Shown here: in pieces, positions 1-10,722 of the stretch
How the letters are laid out: every line of letters starts with the position of its first letter
Numbering within the stretch: position 1 is the first letter of the stretch
Assembly: GCA_022495995.1 (NCBI GenBank)
Contig: JAFEMH010000982.1
Span: 1 to 64,000 of the forward strand
DNA: 64,000 nucleotides
From: Adenophora triphylla var. japonica
Taxonomy: Eukaryota > Streptophyta > Magnoliopsida > Asterales > Campanulaceae
Direction: 5' to 3'
Notes under the pieces: generated by a model
Databases searched by the model: none
Told to the model about the DNA's origin: nothing
What the model saw: only the letters and a program-made list of their open reading frames with translations
Program-made: the position numbers and the translations under genes

Positions 1-1182
1 ACCTTCTGAAACCTCAGATATGAGATCTGGATTCCCAGAAGGTGATGAACTAGCCTCTGAAAGAAAATTTGAAAAGAGGAGTTTTACTCACCCAAAAATA
101 AAGTAAAAATATGTCTGGAAAGCTCTGGATGTTGGATACAAAAAGTGTTTTGTAGTAAACACCAAATTCCAAGTTCATCTGTGTCCAAAAATTAAGACCA
201 TGGACTGAGGTCTTGAGAAAATTGCTACTGGACAGCAACTTCTCAAGAAAGAAAATATGATTTAAAGGGGGTTTTGCATCCATGCTTGTCCCCATTTCCC
301 TAGGTTTTGGTTAGTGATCACTAGACATTTTAGTGGTGAATCAACTATACCAAACCATCCTTGGGGTACATTAGGACTAAGCATTTCATTTGCTTGGGAA
401 GGATTTTTATCCTTTGAAAATGAGATTTTATGCTTGAAAATGGTTTTTAGGGTTTTGAAAATGAGTTTTCTTGGTAAGAAAGTAAGAAAACTTGGAAATA
501 ATTTTGATCTTTGTAGAAGATCATCCATGGAGATGGTTCTTCCCATGGTGATCTTCTTAGATCTAGAGCAAGAAGATGAAAGAACTACATTTTGTAGTTT
601 GAAGATGCATGCATGGATGAGATTTAGGTTAGGAAGAGGAGGGTTTACCAATCTTCCTTGTGTTCTTGAGTGTTTGGCTTGAGTGTATGAGTGTTTAGGG
701 CTTTAATATGAGAGTGAGTGGATGAGTATGAGTTGGGAAAGATTGAGAGAAAATGGTGACAATTCAAGTGAATTCTCACCGTTTTCTCTATATTTCGCCA
801 GAGGTTCTGCAAAATGTGTTTTTCCTTATTTTTGTGACTCGGAGGGCTCAATTTATAGCCCTCCTGAAATATGCAAACTCATCCGCGCGGACAGTCCCCT
901 CAAATGCAATCGTTCATTAAATGCACCCAAATTTTGGACAAGGGGAATATTTCTTTTCAAAATTCAAATTGACCAGCAGATTATGTTTCCAAAGATTTCT
1001 ATTTGTGGTTTTATTCTTTTTGTTTTTCTTTTTAAGATTCTTTTAAGGTTTAACCTTAAATAACAATGCCCATTTTACCCTCACTTTGTTAGAAATGTTA
1101 GGATTGTTAGAATTGTTAGAAATGTTATAATCTCGTTAATTTTCTAACGGTAATTCTAACAAGCTCAAATTGAGCACTTACA
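1..1182 (-). repeat. Element A 3' LTR (truncated by window edge)
   Basis: This stretch matches 17371-18563 almost base for base and ends, on the minus strand, with the LTR start TGTAAGTGCTC at 1182. A minus-strand TATA box reads TATAAA at 852-857, with the G+C palindrome-like ATCCGCGCGGAC at 881-892 upstream of it. The roughly 550 bases nearest the LTR 3' end lie left of the window. Several differences from the 5' LTR fall on CAG/CTG triplets. Confidence 0.85.
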
Positions 1183-1194
1183 AGTAGCCCCTCT
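1183..1194 (-). other. Element A polypurine tract
   Basis: On the minus strand AGAGGGGCTACT directly precedes the 3' LTR start. The same GAGGGGCTAC stands before LTR2 and LTR3 of the plus-strand tandem, which supports it as the second-strand priming site. Confidence 0.65.
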
Positions 1195-1292
1195 GGCGCG
1201 ACGGCGCTTTCAAGGAAGCGGGGCCGTCGATAAGAGTAAGGCTCCATATTTGGCAGATGATCGAGTGATCGGGTGGCCCGAATCCTAGCGAT

Positions 1293-1340
1293 AGCTACCT
1301 ACGTATCCCAAATGGAATCAAGCTGCCGTAGTTCGGCCCG
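1293..1340 (-). promoter_or_regulatory. Conserved hairpin module, copy A1
   Basis: On the minus strand it runs from GAACTACG to GATACGTAGGTAGC. Outer stem CTACG/CGTAG and inner stem ATTCC/GGGAT close on a short loop. It is one of ten copies in the window. Function is unknown. Confidence 0.55.
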
Positions 1341-1698
1341 ATTCTCGGGAGATGATGGCGTTTTAGGTGCCTCGAACCCGATGAGCGAGTTCTGCAGCTT
1401 GGCTGCCGGAAAGAAACTCGCTGGGATAAGAGATGACCATTTTCGGTCTCGATGGCTATCCGCTCCGTCTGGGATAGGAATGACCATTTTCGGCCCTCGC
1501 CGGGATGATTACATTTATCGCTTCCTAGTGATAGCGTCTTAGGTGCCTCAAACCTCGAGATGGCGTTTTAGGTGCCTCGAACCTTGGAGATGGCATTTTA
1601 GGTGCCTCGAACCTTTACGATGATGGCTTTTTCAGGTGGACTTTGTCCGCCGCCGAAGGAGAGGGGGAAGTGACCGTTTTAGGGGCTGACCTAATGAT

Positions 1699-1747
1699 AG
1701 GCTACCTACGTATCCCTGGCGGGAATCAAGCCCTTTCGTAGTTCGGG
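1699..1747 (-). promoter_or_regulatory. Conserved hairpin module, copy A2
   Basis: Same architecture as copy A1, with outer stem CTACG/CGTAG and inner stem ATTCCC/GGGAT. The loop differs while the stem is kept. It is followed on the minus strand by the same AGCCTATC-type tail seen in B and D. Confidence 0.55.
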
Positions 1748-1854
1748 AGTTCTTCTCAAGATTTCGCCGGCTTTTGGGATTCCGTTAACTTTCACTGGGA
1801 TTTCGTTAGCCTTGGGAAAATCAGACGAGGGCCTGATTACGATCGGTCTTATCT

Positions 1855-3117
1855 ATGCCGGAAGGATTTTGATGAAAGATACAGATTTCGTTATCTTTCT
1901 GGTGCACTTTGGCCTTTTCGATCGCCGGAAGGATTTTGATGAAAGATACTGGATCTCGTTATCTTTCTCGAGGAGATCGGCCTACGCTCGCCGGATGATT
2001 TCATGAAAGATACGGGATCTCGTTATCTTTCTCAGGCACCTCGGTCTTACGTTTAACTGCCGGGATGATTTTGATGAAAGATACGGATCTCGTTATCTTT
2101 CTCTGGCACTTGTCTTACGTTTGACTGCCGGTAATTTTGATGAAAGATACGGGATCTCGTTATCTTTCTGTGGCACTCGGTCTTACGTTTGCCGGATGAT
2201 TTTGATGAAAGATACGGATCTCGTTATCTTTCTTACTCGGTCTTACGTTCGACTCGGGAATGATTTTGATGAAAGATACGGATCTCGTTATCTTTCTCGG
2301 CACCTTGGTCTTACGTTTGATCGCCGGGATGATTTTGATGAAAGATACGGATCTCGTTATCTTTCTCGTGGCACTCGGCCTTACGCTTCGACCGCCGGGG
2401 TAATTTTTGATGAAAGATACGGATCTCGTTATCTTTCTCGTGGCACTCGGTCTTACGCTTCGATCGCCGGAATTGATTTTGATGAAAGATACGGATCCGT
2501 TATCTTTCTCGTGGCACTCGGCCTTACGTTCGATCACGGGGATGATTTTTGATGAAAGATACGGATCTCGTTATCTTTCTCGGCACTCGGTCTTACGCTT
2601 TGACTGCCGGGAGATGATTTTGATGAAAGATACGGATCTCGTTATCTTTCTCGTGGCACCTCGGTCTTACGCTTGACTCGCCGGTAATTTTGATGAAAGA
2701 TACGGGATCTCGTTATCTTTCTCGGGCACCTTGGTCTTACGTTTGATCACCGGGGATGATTTTTGATGAAAGATACGGATCTCGTTATCTTTCTCGTGGC
2801 ACTCCGGTCTTACGCTTTGATCGCCGGGTAATTTTGATGAAAGATACGGATCTCGTTATCTTTCTCGTGGCACTCGGCCTTACGTTTGATCACCGGAAGA
2901 TTTTGATGAAAGATACGGATCTCAAGTTATCTTTCTCGTGGCACTTGCCTTACGCTTAACCGCCGGTAGATTTTGATGAAAGATACGGGATCTCGTTATC
3001 TTTCTCAGTGGCACTCGGCCTTACGCTTGACCGCCGGAGGTAATTTTGATGAAAGATACGGATCCGTTATCTTTCTGGCACTCGGTCTTACGTTTGACTC
3101 TGCCGGGGATGATTTTC
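1855..3117 (-). repeat. Tandem array of about 18 units of roughly 70 bp
   Basis: Each unit contains GATTTTGATGAAAGATACGG, then TATCTTTCTC, GGCACTCGGTCTTACG and GCCGG. Within every unit GAAAGATA and TATCTTTC form a perfect 8-bp inverted repeat around a loop of about 10 bases. Units vary by one to four bases, partly CTG versus CTCG. The plus-strand open frames across it are repeats of a short peptide and are not genes. Satellite-like arrays between integrase and 3' LTR are known from Tat/Ogre elements. Confidence 0.9.
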
Positions 3118-3401
3118 TTGACAAGGGGCCGACTTTCGTTAACTTTGGTTAACTCGTCAAGTCGGGACCGAATTGCGTAGTCCTCGAATTTTATGGGGCA
3201 AAAGGGTCATTTTGACTCTCGCAATCCTATCCGCGCGGATAGGGTTTGAAAACCATGGGTATTAATTAGGGCCAACGCCCTTTTCTTCTTCCCCATCTCA
3301 GCTTTGCAAAATTACGAGAGCAGAGAGAGAGAAAGTGAGAAATCCGCCATTTTTGGCCTAAAAAGCTTCGAAATCTTCCGATTTTCTTCGATTTTTGAGC
3401 A
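3118..3401. promoter_or_regulatory. Upstream region of the antisense plant-mobile-domain gene
   Basis: Contains a perfect 12-bp palindrome ATCCGCGCGGAT at 3229-3240 inside GCAATCCTATCCGCGCGGAT. The same 20 bases occur at 6670-6689 ahead of the second antisense gene, and an 11/12 match lies upstream of the TATA box in the A LTR. A GA-rich stretch follows at about 3317-3340, then the first ATG at 3402. No clear TATA box is seen, so promoter function is inferred. Confidence 0.45.
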
Positions 3402-6302
3402 ATGGAACACGGGGAAGGCGCTTTTCAAGGCCAAGGACGTGGCCCGGTAGCGGAGAGGCGATTGGAGCTCGTCCGGATGAGGAGGCATTACAATCTTTCG
3501 CAATCGGTCAAGTGAGGAGCATTACCCCGATGCTTGGCAACATTGGGCTTCGGATTCGAATCTCCGAACGGTATACTTTGAAACCCTTTGATCCCTTTGT
3601 TGATTTCTTGTTTGAAATTTGAATTTTGGGTGATTTTTGAATTTTTTTTTTGAAATTGAATATTGCATGTTCATTGTCTTTGAATCTTGGTGATTATGTG
3701 AGTAACCCAAAATGTGCATTTTGCTTGGGAAAAAGAATTGGCATTTTCGCCATTTTTTTTTTAATTCGAAAATTGCATGTGAAAATTCGAAAATTGTGAT
3801 TTTTTTTTTTTGAAATTGAATATTGCATGTTGATGATGATGATGATTTTTTTTTGAAATTGAATATTGATATTGATGAATGATGCAATGCATGCATTTTG
3901 TTTGGAAAGAATGGGCATTTTGCCAATATGGGATGTATGTATGTTTAGGATATATTTTTTTTTGAAAAGTGGGACGGATTTTTCCTCCCGTTGCATGTAA
4001 GATGGATGATATGCATGTATGCAATTTTTTTTTATTTATTTATTTATTTATTTTTTTTTTTTTTTGAGATGATGCATGTTATTTTATGAAAATGGGACGG
4101 AGTTTTTACTTCCGTAGGAATGCATCTTTTTTTTTTTTGATGAATGCATTGGGACTTGCTGAAAACTGTTTTCTTTTATGCGAGAAAAATGGGGCTATGC
4201 CTATTGCATGCCGTTATGCTGTCGAAAATTTTTAATGCATGTGTATGCCCCTTTTTTTTTTGTGTAAATGCAAATGCACTTTTTTTTTTTGACATTTTCT
4301 CTCTTTTTTTTTTTTTTTGTTGTATGAAACCGTTTTTGTGACTGAGCAAATTAACAAAATGAAGACTCGAGGATCGTGGAGTCCGTGATTGACTTGTGGG
4401 ACCGGCTTCCGAATGCGGGCCGAGGAGCTTTGCCGAGTCCGAGATGCATTGTTGTCGAGACGGGGCTTGGGAGTTCGTCGAGTGCTTCGAGGACCGGTCA
4501 AGTTCCCTAAGAGCAAGGGCTTGATGTTTGCTCACGCAAAGATTGGTGGGACGCGACCCACACCTTCCACTTCTTCCGGGCGAGGCTACGGTTACGCCTC
4601 CGACTATGCCGCGATTACGGGCCTGTCTCTTTAATGGACGCAAAGATTGAGTGGCGGGATGGCTACGCCGATGCCGATCCGTTGTGCTCTTCTCGGGATT
4701 TTCCCTATTCCCAAAAAGGGGATGGGGATGGAGTATGCCGTGGTCTACGGCAAGATTGTGGAGACCATAGCGAGCTACGAGGCCGGGAGGAGAGGATAGG
4801 CGCCGATCGATTGCCGTGGCCTTCTTGTGGTTTGCTTTTTCGAGCACCCTTTGGACATGCCGAGGGGACGGCAGCTCTTGCCTTTGCTGAGGTCCTTGGA
4901 GGACATGGAGACGGCCGAGATGTCTCGTGGGGAGAGGCCGGGCCGGCAGAGCTTTATTTTGCTCTTGATAGGTACAAATGGAAGGCCGTGAGCTCTTTGC
5001 ATCGCTGAGTTTGCCCCGGAGGTATAAGCTCTCTTTTGCTTTCCCTCTCTTTTTTTTTTTGAGCACGCACTTTTCTTTTCAGACCGGATTGATTGGATTT
5101 TACCTTCGCAGTACGGGCGTTGGAGTTTTTCCACGTCACGATGCGGCTGTGGCGTAGCCTGGCGGAGTACGCCGGGCGTATCCGGCCATGCAGCCTTGGT
5201 CCAAGCATGCCCGGGAGAAGATAAGTCTGTGGGGCGTACGACTCTCGTGTACGCGGATTGCCTTCCTTTCGACTGGGAGGCCGAGACAGATGAGGGGATG
5301 ATATTCTTCCCCCCGGGATCGCTTTCGAGGTGGCGCACCAAGGGCGCCGAGATCCTGACTGTGGCAATGAGGATTTTGAGGGGTCCGACTGCGATGCATA
5401 TTATCTCGGGAGAGAGGGTGACGCGCCAAAGATGGCGTGAATTCGCCTGAGGACACCGGTGGAGCCTCCCGTCGATATGATGCACTCCGAGCGATCGGTC
5501 CGTGACTGGGATGATTACCGAGCCGGCCAAAGACTTCTCGGATTTCGTGGCGATTGAGCCATATGCGACATTCGCCTTGAGGAGGCCGAGGATGCCTCGT
5601 GTTCGATAGGAGGGGCTTGGGATCCCGCGGTACCCTCTGACGGATTTTTCCTATATCCAGATGGGGTCCGATTGAGGGTGCAGATCCTCACCCCCGAGCG
5701 ACTTCCACGAGCTTTCCGCCTCGTCCGGTATGAAGGTACGGCTTCACCTTTTCCCCTTCTTTTCTTTCTTTTGTTTCATCATCTTTAGCATCACCTCTTT
5801 TTTTTTTTTTTTTTGACGCTTTGCTTTTGTGCGCTGAGGTGGTCGTCGAGAAGCCGACGAAGCAAGTGATCTGGGGCCAAGAGATTCATCAGAGGATGGT
5901 CGCCATGGGCTCCTCTGCTAGAGCGAGGCGACCACGCCGGCGCCCGTCGACGGAGGCTTCCCTATTCGCTCGTAGACTTCTTCGTAGACTCCTCGTCTCC
6001 TCTCCTTGATCCTCGCGCTGTACCGCTTCGGATCACGTCATTCTCGGGATCCACACGGCAGTGGACACGTTGGCAACACGGCGGGTCGTCTTCGTACGTC
6101 CAGAGTCCGACGCCTTCACCTTCGGATACGATTTTTTCGCAGATCTCGCTTGCCCTATCGTAGCGTGCCTGTTGGTCCCGATGAGCCTCTTTCTCGGGAG
6201 ACGAGGACGATTCTCGAGCCCGAGATTTTCGTGGCTCCCGAGGAGGCGGGCCCGAGTCGCAAGAGGGGCCGGGGGAGACATCGGGCGCCGGAGACTCCGA
6301 TT
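3402..6302 (+). pseudogene. Antisense gene with plant mobile domain (PMD-like), probably spliced, frame broken
   Basis: Runs opposite to element A. A short first exon starts MEHGEGAFQGQG at 3402. After a T-rich intron-like stretch (about 3560-4360) comes coding sequence resembling the plant mobile domain of plant transposon-derived proteins. Recognisable pieces are a THTFH-type segment followed by GEATVTP and DYAAITGLSL (about 4555-4632), FEHPLDMPRGRQLLPLLRSL (about 4840-4900), and LRGPTAMHIISGERVTRQRW (about 5375-5440). Likely introns are 5022-5082 (GTATAAG...TTTTCAG) and 5736-5838 (GTACGG...GCTGAG). The last exon (5839-6302) is Arg/Ser/Pro-rich. The pieces sit in different frames; sequence error may account for part of this. 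The cellular role of such proteins inside retrotransposons is unknown. Alternative: an independently inserted transposon gene. Confidence 0.6.
3600..4345 (+). other. T-rich intron-like stretch of the antisense gene
   Basis: Several runs of 9 to 15 T residues separate copies of TTTTTGAAATTGAATATTGC (near 3645, 3810 and 3850). No frame is protein-like. A possible donor GTATAC lies near 3570, and the coding-like sequence resumes near 4360. The K-rich minus-strand open frames are shadows of these T runs. Confidence 0.5.
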
Positions 6303-6813
6303 GATTTTTTTTTTTTGAGATTTGAGATTGAGATTTAGATTTGTACAAATTATGCACTTTATTTTCTTTTTTTCTTTTTTTTTTTTTTTTTTTGGAATGT
6401 AATAATTTAGGATTTTATTTATGTTTGCTTGTTTTTTTTTTATGCACACTCTTCTTTTTTTTTTTTGGAATGTAATAATTTAGGATTTTATTTTATGAAT
6501 GCAATGCAAGATGAATGCAAAGGTTGCATGAGCCTTGGTTTTTTTTTTTTGCAAGGGTGTTTGGTATATGGACCGGTTTGGGGAGGTTTTTTTGCACAAG
6601 TTTCGAGCAACCGGACGGAATATTCTCTCTTTGGTGTAGCACTTGACTGCTTGCAGATTTTTTTGGAAAGCAATCCTATCCGCGCGGATGGGGACCGCAT
6701 CTCGACACTGCCCTTAATTTTGGTTCGACCTGGTCTTGCTTTATTTCAAATTCAAATATCCTCTTCAACCTCCAAACCCAAATGCCATTTTCTGGGAGAA
6801 AGAGAGAAAATCC
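6303..6813 (+). other. Spacer between the two antisense genes
   Basis: Contains T runs and two copies of GGAATGTAATAATTTAGGAT (about 6395 and 6466), then the palindrome ATCCGCGCGGAT at 6678-6689 within the same 20-base block found upstream of the first antisense gene. This looks like the 3' end of one gene and the promoter of the next. Confidence 0.4.
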
Positions 6814-8133
6814 ATGGAAAACTTTAGAAAAGCTCCATCAAAATTGTCCCAAGAGTCCCAAATGTCATTCTTCAACAAGTTCAAGGATTGGTCCCGGGAA
6901 ATCATGCATGAGAGGAGGTTCTTCTTTGAAGAAAGATACAAGGTGAAGTGCTTATGGTCTCTCAAGGAATTGATTCCGGATTATGAGCTTTTGAGAGCTT
7001 CTTCATCATTTTGGGATACTAGAAGGCATGTCTTTTGCCTTTCCTTCAACGAGATTGTTCCGACTGTCGAAGAATTTCGGCCTTGCTTGGAGGTCCGGAG
7101 GTGGAAGAGATAGCGATTCCCTTTGCCCGAGGGGCTTCTTTGCCGACAGATTGTGCGTCCTCCTTCATCTTTCCCTGAGGAAGCGCAAGGTATGATCCGC
7201 GGTCCCGATCATTTCGATATTTCCGGTCTTCCCGAGCATTTAGGGGCCTAGGTTTGGTAGATGATGCCTATTGGGATGCCTTTGCACTTTGTATGTTTGG
7301 CACCCTGCTCATGGTCTATTCCTTCGGGATCTCGCCATCGATCTCGCCGGATGTTGTCGTTCACCGTCGCCCGGCGTAGATGTCGCCTTTGATTCTTGGG
7401 GAGACTTTTCATGCTCTCGATAGATTAGCTACCGGACGGCTAGATATGCACGGGGCAGCCTGCCTCTCGACCCCGTGGCCGATGGAGCGTTTCTGGGGGT
7501 TCTTTTTCGGGAAACCTCTCGATATGATCGTGCCTCGACTTTTGCCAGAGAGGTGTTGATGTAGATTTTGATGATCGTGGCTCGTGGAGCGTTGGATGGC
7601 GGGTCGCCAGATCAAGATATCGATGGTCGGTGCCTCATCGGGTGGAGACTCGCAGAGTGCTTCAGACGGGTCTCCCGTGGTCATGCTTCCGGGCTTTCTC
7701 ACCCTAGCTTCTATATTCCGGCTTTAGTTCCCGAGACAGCTTTGGCTTGGAGCAGTTCCTTCGAGGGCTTTGATGATATAGCCACCAGGTGGTGGCTCCT
7801 GCTTTCCATGGATGATCCCTCGTTGTTTCCATTTCTTTCCCAAGCATGGAGGTATGATGCCTTTCCTCCTGTCATTCTCAAAGGCCCGAGACCGGTGTTC
7901 CCGACCACTGTACTGGATTGGTATGAGAGGCATCCGGGAGAGACTCAGTGGCTATTTTGAGACGGCGTGAGGCCATTGTGGGTGCGGAGGACCCGATCTG
8001 CTTCGAGAGGAGGAGGGCCGAGGCGAGGGCCAACCCTCATGACAGGAGCGGAGACGCCGTGACCGACTATGAGGCTTACGTCAAGAGACAGAGAGGAGGG
8101 CTCCTATGCTACCGCCTAGGTTACAGGAGATGA
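6814..8133 (+). pseudogene. Second antisense gene, DUF7745-like plant transposon protein, frame broken
   Basis: Begins MENFRKAPSKL at 6814. The first segment, to 7113, has YELLRASSSFWDTRRHVFCL followed by FNEIVPTVEEF, which resembles the start of DUF7745-type proteins that occur in plant retroelements. Later segments in other frames fit the same family: DDAYWDAFALCMFG (about 7255-7300), GETFHALDRLATGRLDMHGA (about 7400-7460) and a basic tail ending at 8133. The frame shifts several times. It lies downstream of the first antisense gene in the same orientation, and both are antisense to element A. Function is unknown. It could also be a divergent plant-mobile-domain protein. Confidence 0.5.
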
Positions 8134-8824
8134 GGGATGACGCTAGTGGCTACTAAGGCCCCGACAGAGGCTGGTTTGATAGACCCCGTCCCTATACCGT
8201 AGCTTCGTAGGAGGAACACCGACATTTTTCCTGTTCGTAAAAGAAGACTCGAAGGGGGAAGAAGAGGGGAGAGGCCAAGCACGAGTGGCTTGGAGTGACT
8301 CCGAGGTTTCCGAGTATCCCTTTCTTGTCATGGCGTACACATTAGTTTGATTATGTATCTTAGTTTTCCTTTAGCAGTTGCCTGTAGGAATGAATCGGGC
8401 TTAGACTCATCAAAGAGCTTTTAACTTGTAATGAATATTTGAATTGCTTTAGAGTTTTTCGAGACGCTTTCATGGTCTCGATCAATTGTATTGATGCCAA
8501 AGTATGGCTTTTATTTGTGCTTTAGACCGAACCGTTTCCGCCGCCTACGTTCCCTCATTTTGAGGAGCTCAGTCTTCGTAGTTCAACCCGGTGAACTCTT
8601 TTTTTTTTTTTGTTTTTTTTTTGTTTTGTTTTTTTTTTGTTTTTTTTTGTTTTTTTTTTTTTGTTTTTTTTTTTTGTTTTTTTTTGTTGTTTTTTTTTGG
8701 TGCAACCCTCGTTTTTTACCTAGGCCGCCCTTCTCGGGTTTTCAACCTAGTTGGGTATTACTCTTTAGCACTTTTCCTTTCTTCTTCTTTTTTTGTTTTA
8801 CGCGTAGTATCTCGCGCAGCCTTG
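8134..8824 (-). other. Spacer with T/G homopolymer run downstream of integrase
   Basis: The segment 8597-8699 is nearly pure T interrupted by single G, so it reads as A runs with single C on the element strand. B (33380-33433) and D (54918-54980) contain the same kind of A-run block. The F-rich frames across 8491-9030 are artefacts of it. The rest shows no recognisable coding sequence. Confidence 0.6.
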
Positions 8825-9553
8825 TCACCATTCACCGGGTGTACAAAGGGATTCCCGTCGAGGTCTCGCAAGTTGCATGGCTCCTCCGAGAAGATCTTCC
8901 GGACGACATATGGCCCGACCCATACAGCTCCCATTTACCGAGGGGGTTGATACGGACCGGGGCTTTTCTTTTAGAACGAGATCACCTTCTCGGATCTCCC
9001 GATGCTTTACTTTCTTGTCGAAGGCTCTAGCCATTCTTCCTTGGTAGGCCCGGATGTGTTCCATGGCCTTCAATCTGCTGTTCGTCTAGTAGGGCCAATT
9101 CATCACGGCGACTGGAGCCATTCGACCTCGTTGATCCGGCTTTCCAAGAAGCATACCTGAGCGAGGGTATTTCCAGCTGATTGGGAGTACGGCTTCCATT
9201 CCGTATGTGAGGGCAAAAGGTGTTTCCTCGCTTGCCGTTCGATCGATGTCTCTCGTAGCCCCAGAGTGCCGTGTGTAACTTCTCGCCAATCTCTCGCCTT
9301 GACACCATTTTCCTGATGATATTTTCCAGAGTCTTGTTTGTCGCCTCGACGGCTCCGTTGGTTTGGGGCCCGTAGGAGATGACTTGTGACGGGTTATTCG
9401 GAATTCCGTCAATTTTTCACATTCCCCTTCGAAGTGGGATCCATTATCTCGAGATGATTTCTGCCGGCAACCCGTATCTCGCACATGATGTTTTCTTTGA
9501 TGAAGAGGGCAACTTTCTTTGAATTGAGGATTTTGTAGGACTTTGCAGAGCAT
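8825..9553 (-). pseudogene. Element A integrase, C-terminal half only
   Basis: On the minus strand, fragments include KSSRDNGSHFEG (catalytic-core region around the second Asp), TPFALTYGMEAVLP (after the catalytic Glu) and RAYQGRMARAFDKKV followed by REGDLVL (C-terminal region). This is the retroviral-type integrase that inserts the cDNA. The N-terminal zinc-binding domain and the first part of the core are missing: sequence resembling SYKILNSKKVALFIK begins directly at the deletion junction near 9540. Frameshifts split it further. It is inactive as read. Confidence 0.8.
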
Positions 9554-9560
9554 CCTTTTC
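9535..9560 (-). other. Internal deletion junction removing RT, RNase H and integrase N-terminus
   Basis: Upstream on the minus strand the sequence reads NLGAAEEPKETRLA then EKDALQ, which is the stretch just before the reverse transcriptase domain in Tat/Ogre polyproteins. It continues directly into mid-integrase sequence (KKVALFIKEN type). Roughly 2.5 kb of a normal pol is absent. The exact breakpoint could shift by several bases. Confidence 0.7.
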
Positions 9561-10722
9561 CGATTCCTTCGAAGAAATCGCCAATCTCGTCTCTTTAGGC
9601 TCTTCCGCAGCTCCCAAATTCACACTTGTCAAAATCTCTTCAGCCTGGGCTCGATTTTCCTCTTTCCTGACAACCCGCTTAAAGATTTTTTTTTTTGTTG
9701 TTTGATTTTTTTGTTTAATGTGTCTCGCTTTCTTTATCTAATGAATTATTATTAATTCATCATTAGTTAAAGTGGCAATCAAGGGATACTCGTAAAGGTT
9801 CGTCATTTCATTGAAAACGAAAGGGGATACAAGGCTTGCTGCACTCGTAGTCTTCGTGCGTAAGGCCATCTGACGACCCTAGAGACTCGATCTTAACAGA
9901 GAGAGACTGGGAGGACTTGTCCTAGATTGACACAAAGGGACGGGGACCAATCCAAGCTTGGTGATCATTTCCTCCTTGGTCGCGGACGGGCTCGAGAGAG
10001 TTTCCCAATTCTTTAGCGGCATCGCTGCTGTGGCCTCATGACTCGGGAACTGTGCTATTTTTGTTTTCCTTTCTCAATTGCCGCTATCATCTTTTGGACC
10101 GAAAGCCGAGATCAATCAGTCCGGCACTGGACTTCTTCTTCGAACAATTGCCGCATAACTGCACCATCCCAATCATCCGAGGGAAATTCCGTGGCCTTAG
10201 CTTTTGGCACCGTTAGTTCGAATTCGTGTTTCGGATCTTCCCGGGCAGTAGGAATAGTGGTTGTGAGCTTCTCGAACCGTTCCACCAGGTCGCACGCCCG
10301 AAGGTATACTCACTCTTCATGGCAGCTGGTAGCCCTGTGTATCTTGGGTAGGTCCAGGAACATTCTACGGACCGGGTTAGCCTTGGTTCCTCTCGAACTT
10401 GTTGAGGTTATCTTGTAGCTTTAGCCATCCCGCCGTAGGAGTGGGCTCGTGATGTTTCCTGGTTGTGTGGGACCCTTTACAAAGTAGTCACCAAATTAGG
10501 ACTCAAGGGGAGAGATTTAGGTTTGCCGACCGACCTTTCCCGTGGCAGCCTTCAAATCTTTTTCCCTTTGCAAAGGTCCACCGGGGAGGCCTCATATCCC
10601 GTGCCGTGGCGAGTATTCTCGTCCTTTCACCTCGATGAGTTTGTGAGTTCCTTGTTGGTGCTTCCCTGCACCGAGGCCAGGTAGATAGCTCATTTTTCTC
10701 ATCATTTTCAAGACCGCGGATT
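9561..10722 (-). pseudogene. Element A pol segment between protease and the RT deletion
   Basis: This carries the linker between protease and reverse transcriptase. The recognisable end is VNLGAAEEPKETRLA (about 9580-9625). Most of the remainder has stops in every frame and low similarity to anything I know. An A+T-rich patch with TTAATGAATTAATAATAATT lies near 9740. No YxDD or RNase H motif is present. Confidence 0.5.

Larger units (their letters stand above)
1195..1854 (-). other. Element A 3' untranslated region with hairpin modules and short repeats
   Basis: No coding sequence is recognised. The stretch holds two copies of the hairpin module (1293-1340 and 1699-1747), about 1.5 copies of the 56-bp unit that is arrayed in B and D (around 1430-1500), and three to four copies of a 30-bp unit built on GGTTCGAGGCACCTAA (minus strand, about 1530-1632). 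Sharing these blocks ties A to B/D as one family. Confidence 0.7.

Noticed and set aside
4176..5066. 296-codon minus-strand frame opposite the plant-mobile-domain gene
   Set aside because: Composition and family-like segments lie on the plus strand; the minus frame is a shadow rich in Arg/Ser/Pro.
8491..9030. Phe-rich plus-strand frame that looks like a membrane protein
   Set aside because: It is translation of a T/G homopolymer run, and the rest overlaps integrase on the other strand.
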